A stretch of 64,000 bases of DNA from an uncultured Bacilli bacterium (GTDB lineage Bacteria > Bacillota_I > Bacilli_A > ML615J-28 > CAG-698): contig CAKOMG010000006.1 of assembly GCA_934096585.1 (NCBI GenBank), positions 62,001 through 126,000 on the forward strand. The letters run 5' to 3'. Shown here piece after piece: positions 46,194 to 53,996 of the stretch. The notes beneath the pieces are model-generated. The model saw nothing but the letters and a program-made list of their open reading frames with translations. It was not told the DNA's origin and made no database searches. The stretch's first letter is position 1. Every line of letters begins with the position of its first letter. The translations under genes and the position numbers were made by a program.

Positions 46194-47258
46194 TTATTCA
46201 CCATCCTCTATATTCTCTATTTTACTGTCTTTTATGATATTACTAGGTATATTTTTAATATCTGTTGTCGTTATAAACACTTGATTACCATTTTTTATAC
46301 TTTCTAACAATTTTATTTGCCTATTTATGTCTAATTCACTTAATACATCATCTAAAATTATAATCATTGATTCGTTATTACTTCTAAAACTATCAGCGAT
46401 GCCTAGTTTTATTGCTAAAACAGCAGTTCTAATCTGGCCTTGTGATGCGAATATACTCGCTTTTTGACGATTTATATATATGTTTAAATCATCTCTATGT
46501 GGTCCATTATTAGTAGTTTTAGTTAAAATATCAATTTTTAAATCATTTTTAAATTTATTCTTTATTTCTTCTTCTGTTACATTAGGGAAATATTCTAATT
46601 CTACTATTTCTTGATCATTTGTTAGAAATTTTGACTTCTTTTCAATATATTCATTTAACATTTCAACAAATTTTCTTCTTTTATTTATTATATATTTAGC
46701 TCTTTCTATTATTTCACCACTTAAAATATCTAAATATTTAGAATCTATATTTTCTAACTTCAATATTTCGTTTCTTCTCTTTAATAAATGCTTATATTCC
46801 ATTAATAATTTCAAATATTTAGAATCTATTTGGCAAAGATTTATATCTATAAACCTTCTCCTAACAGTTGGAGTGCCTTTAATTAATTCTAAATCATCGG
46901 GAGAGAAAGTTATTACCTTATATTTTCCAACATAATCACTTATTGATGACATTACCTTCCCATTATAATTAATTTTTTTAGTTTTAGTGTCGTACCCTAT
47001 AACTATTCTGTTATTTTTTTCTTCGTTTTCTATTATATTTCCTATTATATTAAAATAATCTTTGTTAATTTTGATTAATTCTACATCTTTTGCGTTTTTA
47101 AAGCTTTTGCCTAGGCATAAATAACAAACAGCTTCAACCAAACTAGTCTTTCCTGAGGCATTTTTCCCTATTATTATATTGCTATTAGGGGAAAATTCTA
47201 CTTCTTTTGTTAAATAGCATCTAAAATTGTTTATTTTTACATTTTTTATATAAAACAT
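46194..47258 (-). CDS. recF: DNA replication/repair protein RecF
   Basis: RecF helps load RecA at gaps. N-terminal Walker A IGKNASGKTSLVEA, signature FASQGQIRTAVLAIKLG and Walker B IIILDDVLSELD are present; 354 residues is normal. It lies between yaaA and gyrB in the conserved origin operon. Confidence 0.94.
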   Translation of the reverse strand: MFYIKNVKINNFRCYLTKEVEFSPNSNIIIGKNASGKTSLVEAVCYLCLGKSFKNAKDVELIKINKDYFNIIGNIIENEEKNNRIVIGYDTKTKKINYNGKVMSSISDYVGKYKVITFSPDDLELIKGTPTVRRRFIDINLCQIDSKYLKLLMEYKHLLKRRNEILKLENIDSKYLDILSGEIIERAKYIINKRRKFVEMLNEYIEKKSKFLTNDQEIVELEYFPNVTEEEIKNKFKNDLKIDILTKTTNNGPHRDDLNIYINRQKASIFASQGQIRTAVLAIKLGIADSFRSNNESMIIILDDVLSELDINRQIKLLESIKNGNQVFITTTDIKNIPSNIIKDSKIENIEDGE

Positions 47259-47262
47259 ATAA

Positions 47263-47472
47263 CTATTCCACTATATATTCCTTATTATTAACTACAATTT
47301 TATATCCTTTATATAGTTTCCTTCCTCTTCTTTGTTCTTTTTCTCCATTAACTAGGACAAATTTATCATTTAAAAATTCTTTTGCCATAGCTCCATTCCT
47401 AATTATTCCAGAAAACTTTAAAAATTGACCTAAAGTAATATATTCAGTTGTAATTTTTATAATTGTTTCCAT
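47263..47472 (-). CDS. yaaA: S4-domain protein YaaA
   Basis: A 69-residue protein with a single S4 RNA-binding fold (LGQFLKFSGIIRNGAMAKEFL...VLVNGEKEQRRGRKLYKG). YaaA-type proteins are conserved between dnaN and recF in Bacilli. Here dnaN is separated from it by 3.7 kb containing the repeat array and rhh-parA. Confidence 0.9.
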   Translation of the reverse strand: METIIKITTEYITLGQFLKFSGIIRNGAMAKEFLNDKFVLVNGEKEQRRGRKLYKGYKIVVNNKEYIVE

Positions 47473-47491
47473 AAATATGTTCTCTTTTCTT

Positions 47492-47519
47492 ATTATATAC
47501 TAATTAAACATATTGTACC
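47492..47519 (-). promoter_or_regulatory. Candidate promoter of yaaA-recF-gyrB-gyrA
   Basis: TATAAT on the minus strand (47497-47492) about 20 bases before the yaaA ATG; the -35 (GGTACA, 47519-47514, 16-base spacer) is weak. A promoter is needed here because the operon is cut off from dnaN by the array. Confidence 0.4.
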
Positions 47520-47593
47520 ACATTTTTAAAAAAATTGCTAGTCCTTTTTTTACTTTTTCAATCTTATTTTCATTTTGTAGGTTTTTAACCATG

Positions 47594-47611
47594 CTCAATT
47601 ATTAAATTGAG
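47594..47611. other. Short hairpin between yaaA promoter and the array
   Basis: CTCAATT and AATTGAG (47594-47600, 47605-47611) with a four-base loop, followed on the plus side by GTATTTTTA. It may be a weak plus-strand terminator at the array edge. Confidence 0.35.
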
Positions 47612-47781
47612 GTATTTTTATAATTATTCAAGATGTATTTATGTATATACGTACATTTTATATCATATTTACTATGTTTTATTGTACTATTATTCATTCG
47701 CTTTTATGTATTTATGTATAAATCTATATTTATATTAATTATTTTTTTATAAATTAAGAAAATAATCATTTAAAAAACTAA

Positions 47782-47818
47782 TGTGGATAAATTTGTGTAA
47801 AAATATTAAATATCCACA
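47782..47818. promoter_or_regulatory. Pair of inverted DnaA boxes inside the array
   Basis: TGTGGATAA (47782-47790) is a perfect DnaA box on the minus strand; ATATCCACA (47810-47818) matches 8 of 9 on the plus strand. They lie between the second and third octamer clusters. Confidence 0.5.
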
Positions 47819-49615
47819 CTTTAAAATTTTCTGTTTTTATGTATTTATGTATAAATTTATTAAATTTATGTTATATTTTAAATCTTTTTCGTAGTTTTAT
47901 TATAACAAATTATCGATTTTTAATGTTTATTTCATTTTTTTCAACTTCACAGTTATTATTTTAGTCAATTTATTTATATCTTTATTTATTTTGGCATAAC
48001 CTAAGTCATTTTAACTAACAATTCAACATATTCATTTATGTATTTATGTATAAAACTTACTTGTTTTTTTAAAGATCGTCATATTTTCTATTTCTTCTTC
48101 CAAAAAAATTAATTTTTTTATAATTTTATACTTAATAATTGAAATTATACATACATATTTACATATTTATGTAATCTTCTAACTAATTTCTTTGTTATAA
48201 ACCTTAAATAAAATACATTTTTTAATTATATTATTGCTTCTTTCCTTTATTAACTTCAAAATTATTATTTTTTATGTATTTATGTATAAATTTAATTAAT
48301 TTACATATTGTAAACTATAAAATGTAACATATTTATAAATCTAATCGTTAATACTTTGTATTTATTTATGTATTTACATACTTTTGCTAGGTAAAAAAGC
48401 AGAACTTTTCAAACTAATCATTAGAAAATATGCATCCTTTTTATATTAATCATTATTTTTTACAAAAAATCAGTACATATATACATATTTATGTACTATT
48501 ATATATTGTTGTATATAAAAGAAAGTCAATTTTTAATTATTAATTAGAAAATTTAAGTGCTTTAAACAAAATTTTATACATATATACATATTTATGTATA
48601 AAAAAATTTTATTTTTTCATGATAAGTAATTATTCATACTTTTTTTATGTATATATAACCATCTATATTATCACTCAAAAAACATAAATCATCACGTGTT
48701 TAGAAAATATATTATAAATATAAGCATTTTTTTAATCTTTTTCTTACATATATACATATTTATGTATAATTTTATCCTTCTTTGTCTATTTTTTTATTTA
48801 ATTTTGTATAAATTTTTATTTATCTTTATAAAAATAACACCTTTTTCTTAATTATTTTCACCTTTTTATACATATTTATGTATTTACATACATTTTTTAA
48901 TTATTAAATGATCTTAAAATATTTATTTAATTATATAATCACATCATTTCATGCAAAGATCATCATTATTTTTATACATATTTATGTATTTATGTATAAT
49001 AATTGCTATAATTATATTAAAATATCTTTTTGAAATTCTATATTTTTTTGTTTTTATAATAAATTTTATTATAATTCGTACATATTTATGTATTTACATA
49101 TATCTTTATGCTTTTTTATATACATATTTATGTATTTATGTTTCATATTTTTTTAATAAGCTTAAACTAAGTAATTAAAAATAGCTATTTTTAAAGAATA
49201 AATACATATTTATGTAAATACATAAGAATTAAGACTTAAATTTATGCAAAATTTATACGTATTTATGTAAATACATATTAATTTTTGATTAGAATGTATA
49301 AATTTTACATATTTATTTATATAAATAAATACATATTTAAATATAAATAGTTAAGAATTCAGTTTTTTAAAAAATCTTCTTTCTTATTATATATAGATTA
49401 ACAATTAATTTATACACGTATACATAAAGACTTATTTATGTATATATTTCATTACCTAAATACATATTTATTTAATTATTACTATTGCTTTTTATTTTTT
49501 TAAAGTGTATAATATTATTGTAATTAATACATTTTTAAATATTTATTTAAAAAAATAAATACATTTTTATGTATTTATGTAAAAGAATAAATATTGTTTT
49601 ATGTATTTATGTATA

Positions 49616-49909
49616 TAATTATACTTAATTTAGTTTTTACAGATTTTGATACCTATTTTTAAGGGGTAAAAGACTGTTTTTAGGGCTAAAAATTAGCCCA
49701 GTTTAAATCGTTTTTTAAAGTGCCCCCTAAGAACTAGACCTTTTTTATGTAAAAACGCAACTGAGAGCAAATTTTAGCCGAATTTTCGCATTCTAGTTTT
49801 AAAGAAAAACTGATATTTATTTGCTGATAGTGGGTTTTTAGAAAAATTAAGTATTTGAGAATTACTTTTTGATGAGTCACTTACGACTTAAAAATTAAAA
49901 AACTTCTTT
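49616..49909. other. Repeat-free island within the array
   Basis: About 300 bases without octamers and visibly richer in G and C than the surrounding array. GGGCTAA (49683-49689) and TTAGCCC (49693-49699) form a perfect hairpin, nested between AAGGGG (near 49662) and CCCCCTAA (near 49723), which could pair as an outer stem. No coding frame is credible. Possibilities: a structured RNA, a loading or binding site for another factor, or a remnant of a plasmid replication region. Confidence 0.5.
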
Positions 49910-49939
49910 TTGACACTCAAAATTGTGATTTTTTATATA
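49910..49939 (+). promoter_or_regulatory. Promoter of rhh-parA
   Basis: A perfect -35 TTGACA (49910-49915) and an AT-rich -10 (TTATAT at 49933 with 17-base spacing, or TATATA at 49934 with 18). The -10 end touches the first of the downstream octamer units. Confidence 0.6.
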
Positions 49940-50033
49940 CATATTTACGTCTTTATGTATTTATGTATTGTTTAATATATGTAAATACATAAAGATTTAA
50001 ATCCATAATTATGTAAATACTTATTTATGTATT
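49938..50033. promoter_or_regulatory. Operator-like octamers over the rhh-parA promoter and leader
   Basis: Four contiguous octamers at 49938-49969, an inverted pair TATGTAAA/TACATAAA at 49978-49993, and three at 50010-50033, all in 8-bp register. They cover the start-site region and the leader up to 20 bases before the ribosome-binding site, the arrangement expected if the RHH protein represses its own operon. Confidence 0.65.
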
Positions 50034-50072
50034 AATTGTTATATTTTTTATTATTGAATAGGAGGTTAAAAA

Positions 50073-50366
50073 ATGAATTCAAATTCAACACCATTCAAAA
50101 AAAGAAATAATCCTTTCAGTACAGGAGGAACTTCTATTTTTGATGAAACACCTGAACCAGCACCTAAAGTTGAAGAAAAGCCAAAACAAGTGGTTCAAAA
50201 ACAAAAAGTTGTAGTTTCAGATGACAATAACAGAGAAAAGTACACAGCAACAATGGAAAAATCTTTGCGTAAAAGAGTAAAAATTGCTTCCGCAATGGCC
50301 GGAATTCAAGTTTCTACCTTTATTGAGGAAGCTTGCAAAGAAAAATTAGAAAGAGAGGGACAATAA
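50073..50366 (+). CDS. Ribbon-helix-helix DNA-binding protein, putative centromere-binding partner of ParA
   Basis: The 97 residues fall in two parts: a disordered, Pro/Lys/Gln-rich N-terminal tail (1-52, beginning with the basic stretch TPFKKRNNPF) and a C-terminal RHH domain (about 53-95) with a YTATM strand, helix KSLRKRVKIASAMAG and helix QVSTFIEEACKEKLE. RHH dimers bind DNA by the paired strands, and a flexible basic tail is how small partition proteins usually stimulate ParA. AGGAGG lies before the ATG and parA overlaps the stop as TAATG, so the two are co-translated. The octamer array is its likely binding site. The order rhh-parA is reversed relative to most plasmid parAB operons. Confidence 0.8.
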   Translation: MNSNSTPFKKRNNPFSTGGTSIFDETPEPAPKVEEKPKQVVQKQKVVVSDDNNREKYTATMEKSLRKRVKIASAMAGIQVSTFIEEACKEKLEREGQ

Positions 50367-51148
50367 TGGCTATAGTTTCTACGTTTTGTAAAAAAGGTGG
50401 CGTAGGTAAAACAACATTTATTGGCTATTTAGCTCACTATTATGCCACTCAAGGTAAAAAAGTTCTTGTTTTAAGTGCTGATGACCAAAACAGTATATTT
50501 AAAATATTTGGTGCAGATGATAAAATCTTTGAAGAAAACGATAATTACTTAGAATTTTTAATCGCTGGACATGTTGATTTAGGAGATATTTTAATTGAAG
50601 TAAGGGAAAATCTTTATTTGATTAAAACTTTAAACACCGATAAACTATCTATGAAATTAACACTAGAAAGAGCTCAAGAAAAAGTGATAAAAAAGATTTT
50701 TCAAGAGTATTCTACTTTCTTTGATTATATTTTTGTAGATTTCCCACCTTCAAGCAGTAGATTAACTGAAGTTTTATTAGAATTGAGTGATGCAGTTATG
50801 ATAGTTGTTGGTCTTGATAGTTTAGGATTAGGAGGTTTTATTAATACTATTCAATATTTTGTGGATAATGATCTTGATTTAGAAAGCATTAAGTACATTG
50901 TTCCAAATGGATATAGTAAAAATAGACGTGCACCTAAGATTTCTTTAGATAAATTACAACAACAAGCTGCTGAATTTACACCAGATGCTAAAGTATTACC
51001 AGCATTACAGGATAAATCAATAATTAAAAACCTTCAAGCAGAAGGTATAAGTCCATTTGATATTGTTGATTTACCTCCATATGATAAAACTAACCGTGAT
51101 TTATTAGTTATAGAATTAAAAGAATTATTTAGTAACATTAATATTTAA
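50366..51148 (+). CDS. ParA-family ATPase of the origin-linked partition cassette
   Basis: A deviant Walker A KKGGVGKTT near residue 10, the A' position reading LSADDQNS, Walker B VDFPPSSS and no N-terminal helix-turn-helix give a 260-residue ParA of the small (type Ib-like) kind. It is clearly different from the Soj-type ParA at 9471-10256. ATG at 50366 has AGAGGGA upstream; an earlier in-frame start lies within the rhh gene. It probably forms ATP-dependent DNA-bound dimers and moves the array-RHH complex, segregating the origin. It is transcribed against yaaA-recF and dnaN, so it behaves as an inserted unit. Confidence 0.85.
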   Translation: MAIVSTFCKKGGVGKTTFIGYLAHYYATQGKKVLVLSADDQNSIFKIFGADDKIFEENDNYLEFLIAGHVDLGDILIEVRENLYLIKTLNTDKLSMKLTLERAQEKVIKKIFQEYSTFFDYIFVDFPPSSSRLTEVLLELSDAVMIVVGLDSLGLGGFINTIQYFVDNDLDLESIKYIVPNGYSKNRRAPKISLDKLQQQAAEFTPDAKVLPALQDKSIIKNLQAEGISPFDIVDLPPYDKTNRDLLVIELKELFSNINI

Positions 51149-51152
51149 TAAT

Positions 51153-51178
51153 AAAAACCGCTTTTTAGGCGGTTTTTA
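51153..51178. terminator. Bidirectional terminator between rhh-parA and dnaN
   Basis: AAAAACCGC and GCGGTTTTT (51153-51161, 51169-51177) form a stem with A and T tails, serving both convergent transcription units. Confidence 0.8.
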
Positions 51179-51194
51179 TTAGTTATATTGCATT

Positions 51195-52313
51195 TTATGA
51201 TCTTACAGGTAAAATTAATTGGATATGATTTACATCATATTCTCCCGTAATAATAAATGGCTTGATTTCTCCTGTAAAATGGATTGTAACCTCATTAGAA
51301 TCAAATGATTTTAAAGCATCAAAGAAATATTTTGAATTAAAAGCCACTTGAAATAAGCTTGTATTGTTAATTGAAAGAACTGGAAGTTCTTCTTTTGTTT
51401 CTCCTATTTCATTATTTGGAGAATGAATTTCAACCTTTCCGTTATTTAATATCATTTTAATATTATTTGCTGACTCATTAATACTAAATAAAGATGCACG
51501 ATCTATTGCTGCAATTAAATCATTTTTATTAAATTTAACACTTATTACGTATTCAACTGGTATTAAACTGCTAGTATTTGGAAAAGATCCTTCTATTAAT
51601 CTAGTTAAAAATAAGATATTTTGATATTTGAATAGAACTTTTGTCTTTAAAAAGTGGATTTGAACGTTATCATCACCTTCCTCTAGAATTTTATTTAGTT
51701 CTTCAAGGTTTTTACTAGGAATAATTACATTCACTTTAGGATTATCTACATCTGTAATTAAGTATTTCTTTGCTAATCTGAAACTATCTGTAGCTACAGC
51801 TTCAATTTTTGGTCCGTTTGCTGATAAAGAAACACCTGTTAAAACCATTTTTGATTCAGAAGTAGATGTAGCAAATGATGTTTTTCTAATTATTTGTTTT
51901 ACATTAATTGCATCAATATTGATAAAGTTTTGACTTTCTTCAAAAGAAATATATGGAAATACATCTTTATCTAACGTGTTAAGAGTAAAAGTGCTCTTGT
52001 CTGCAAGAATTTTAACTGTATTTTCTTCAAATGAGGCAAAAATTATTTCTTCCGCATTAGTTTTTCTTAAAATTTCTAGTAAATATTTACCAGGAAGTAC
52101 AACTGTTCCTGTTTCTTCGATGTCATAATAATTTATATCTTCTAGTCTTGCTTGAATTGAAATATCTGAATTAGATGCTGTTAAGAGTAAATATCTATCT
52201 TTAACATCTATTTTAATACCTGTAAGTATTGGCATTTGAGGTTTTGTTGATAAGCCTTTTGAAACATTATTTAAGTTACGTAATAAATAATTACGATTAA
52301 TTTTAAATCTCAT
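51195..52313 (-). CDS. dnaN: DNA polymerase III beta subunit (sliding clamp)
   Basis: Ring-shaped clamp holding polymerases on DNA. Three repeated clamp folds are recognisable over 372 residues, with MPILTGIKI, DSFRLAKK and the C-terminal HIQLILPVR motif. GGAGAGA precedes the ATG. It lies downstream of dnaA in the usual order, but is followed by the rhh-parA cassette instead of yaaA. Confidence 0.95.
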   Translation of the reverse strand: MRFKINRNYLLRNLNNVSKGLSTKPQMPILTGIKIDVKDRYLLLTASNSDISIQARLEDINYYDIEETGTVVLPGKYLLEILRKTNAEEIIFASFEENTVKILADKSTFTLNTLDKDVFPYISFEESQNFINIDAINVKQIIRKTSFATSTSESKMVLTGVSLSANGPKIEAVATDSFRLAKKYLITDVDNPKVNVIIPSKNLEELNKILEEGDDNVQIHFLKTKVLFKYQNILFLTRLIEGSFPNTSSLIPVEYVISVKFNKNDLIAAIDRASLFSINESANNIKMILNNGKVEIHSPNNEIGETKEELPVLSINNTSLFQVAFNSKYFFDALKSFDSNEVTIHFTGEIKPFIITGEYDVNHIQLILPVRS

Positions 52314-52351
52314 GTTATTCTCTCCTTATATTATTATATTATATATTTTAT

Positions 52352-52382
52352 TTTTATTATTAGCGTGTGAATATGTGGATAA
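52352..52382 (-). promoter_or_regulatory. DnaA boxes and candidate unwinding element between dnaA and dnaN
   Basis: Reading the minus strand after the dnaA stop: TTATCCACA (52382-52374), ATATTCACA (52374-52366, 8 of 9), a GC step, then trinucleotide-spaced CTAATAATAAAAATAAAA leading to an AT-only stretch. This is the order of the Bacillus basal unwinding system (two DnaA boxes, GC step, DnaA-trio, AT-rich DNA). Confidence 0.55.
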
Positions 52383-53768
52383 CTACGATTCTAGCTTACT
52401 TTCTAAGTATTGAATGTCTGATTTAACTTTAGAATCAACTTTAATCATGTCTTTTATTTTTTCATAGCCATGTGTTATTGTTGTATGATCTTTATTTCCA
52501 AAATTTTCTCCTATTTTCTTTAAAGAAACATTATATTTGTTTCTTATTATATAGTAACATAAATTACGTGCATAAACTAATAAAGGTTTACGACTATTAG
52601 ATACTAAATCTTCCTCTGATATTTGAAAATAAGGAGCGACTATTTTTTTTACAACCATAATTTTTTGATCTGTTTGATCTTTAAAATCTTTATTTTGTTT
52701 TGGAGCAATGCTTTCTAGAATAGAATATACATTTTCTACTGTGAAAGGTGTATTCATTGAGACACAATAAGTGATAAATCGTCTTAATGCTCCTTCTAAT
52801 TCTCTTATATTATGTGTAAACATGTCGGCTATTGCTTCTAAACATTCAATAGGTACATCATTAGGGGTTGAAAGTAGGTATTCTAATTTACGTTTTAATA
52901 TATTTATACGTAAATCCCTATCCGGCGCTTGTATATCTACAGGCATTCCCCAGCTAAAGCGTGATTTTAAACGTTCCATTATCTTTAAATCGCTGGCCAT
53001 TCTATCACTTGTTATAACTATTTGCTTATTATTTTCATGCAAATAATCAAAAACTTTAAAAAATTCTTCTTGTGTAGCTGGTTTACTTTCTAATAATTGT
53101 ACGTCATCAACTAGTAAAATATCAGCTTGTCTATATTTATTATAAAAGTATTCAATATTTTTTGAATCTTTTTTGGTATATAAGAAAAAATCTTCAGTAA
53201 ATTGTTGTGCACTTGTATATACAACATTAGCGTTTATATTTTTATCAAGTATAAAGTGACCGATAGCCATCATCAAATGCGTTTTACCTAAACCTACATC
53301 ACCGAATATATAAAGAGGATTCAAAATAGCATAAGGAGATTCAGCAACTTTCATCGATGTTATAAAAGCAAATCGATTAGATTCCCCTATAACAAAATTA
53401 TCAAAAGTAAATTCTGCACGTAATTTTCGGTTACTTAACTCATAAGTTAGTTTATTAGGAGTAGATATTAGGTTAGAATTGCTTTCGTTTTCTTTTTTAG
53501 CTTCTTCCTCGGTAATAAATTTAAATCCTAATTTTGTACCAGAAACTTCTTGTAATAATTCATTCATTCGTCTAGAGCTGAATTTTTCAATAACTATCTT
53601 GGTTAGTGCGTCTTTTACGATTACATAAATATAATTATTTTCAAATTTATGTATTTCTTGAGCTTTGTTGAAACGATCTTTCAAATCTTCAACATCATTT
53701 TCTGGTGTTTCTTCAATAAGTCTTTCAACAACGTCAGTTAAATATTTTTTACATTCCTCTTTTAACAT
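52383..53768 (-). CDS. dnaA: Chromosomal replication initiator DnaA
   Basis: AAA+ initiator: domain III with Walker A GDVGLGKTHLM and Walker B ILLVDDVQLL, and domain IV ending with the DnaA signature DHTTITHGYEKIK. 461 residues is normal. DnaA boxes lie upstream and directly downstream of the gene. It is divergent from the gene at 53997. Confidence 0.97.
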   Translation of the reverse strand: MLKEECKKYLTDVVERLIEETPENDVEDLKDRFNKAQEIHKFENNYIYVIVKDALTKIVIEKFSSRRMNELLQEVSGTKLGFKFITEEEAKKENESNSNLISTPNKLTYELSNRKLRAEFTFDNFVIGESNRFAFITSMKVAESPYAILNPLYIFGDVGLGKTHLMMAIGHFILDKNINANVVYTSAQQFTEDFFLYTKKDSKNIEYFYNKYRQADILLVDDVQLLESKPATQEEFFKVFDYLHENNKQIVITSDRMASDLKIMERLKSRFSWGMPVDIQAPDRDLRINILKRKLEYLLSTPNDVPIECLEAIADMFTHNIRELEGALRRFITYCVSMNTPFTVENVYSILESIAPKQNKDFKDQTDQKIMVVKKIVAPYFQISEEDLVSNSRKPLLVYARNLCYYIIRNKYNVSLKKIGENFGNKDHTTITHGYEKIKDMIKVDSKVKSDIQYLESKLES

Positions 53769-53837
53769 TTCTACATACCTCTTTATCTATAATAGCATAA
53801 AATAATATAAAAATAAAGTAAAATTTCAAAAATCGAC

Positions 53838-53904
53838 TTATCCACTTATCCACATGTGGATAAGTCATAATTTGACTGTTGATAAGTTTAAAAAGTTATT
53901 AACA
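53838..53904. promoter_or_regulatory. oriC DnaA-box cluster upstream of dnaA
   Basis: Boxes in order: TTATCCACT (53838-53846), the 18-bp palindrome TTATCCACATGTGGATAA (53846-53863, two perfect boxes head to head), TGTTGATAA (53877-53885) and TTATTAACA (53896-53904). With the element in the dnaA-dnaN gap this forms a bipartite origin of Bacillus type. Gene strand bias changes here. Confidence 0.85.
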
Positions 53905-53996
53905 TTTAGGATAAGTGGAAATATAAAATTATATAGATATCAAAAATTACTTGCATAAAATTTGAAAATGTAGTAAAATAATTAATAGAAATAGAA

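Larger units (their letters stand above)
47632..50033. repeat. Octamer repeat array (putative centromere) beside rhh-parA at the origin
   Basis: About 25 clusters of an 8-bp unit, TATGTATT or the opposite-strand form TACATATT, each cluster holding 2-4 units in unbroken 8-bp register. Cluster starts: 47632, 47705, 47838, 48037, 48152, 48273, 48367, 48474, 48577, 48646 (single), 48745, 48869, 48975, 49079, 49121, 49203, 49256, 49306, 49413, 49461, 49528/49560, 49600, and near the promoter 49938, 49978, 50010. Left clusters are direct pairs; middle ones are direct-direct-inverted; right ones mix inverted units. Even degenerate clusters (49306-49337, 49413-49444, 49528-49583) keep units a multiple of 8 apart. 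No ORF fits. The layout resembles the heptad arrays bound by RHH plasmid proteins such as omega of pSM19035. Confidence 0.85.

Noticed and set aside
48690..48705. CACGTG core as a possible parS site
   Set aside because: The flanking bases do not match the parS consensus TGTTTCACGTGAAACA.
48951..49178. A 75-codon plus-strand ORF within the array
   Set aside because: Its codons are made of the repeats (Tyr/Ile/Leu/Cys runs), it has no ribosome-binding site and no similarity to a protein family.
47632..49615. CRISPR array
   Set aside because: The units are 8 bp, occur in both orientations and in variable numbers per cluster, spacing varies, and no cas gene is near.
47632..51148. Integrated plasmid replication origin with iterons
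   Set aside because: No replication-initiator, relaxase or integrase gene is present and the flanks are conserved core genes. A plasmid ancestry of the cassette is still possible, but it is not an intact plasmid.
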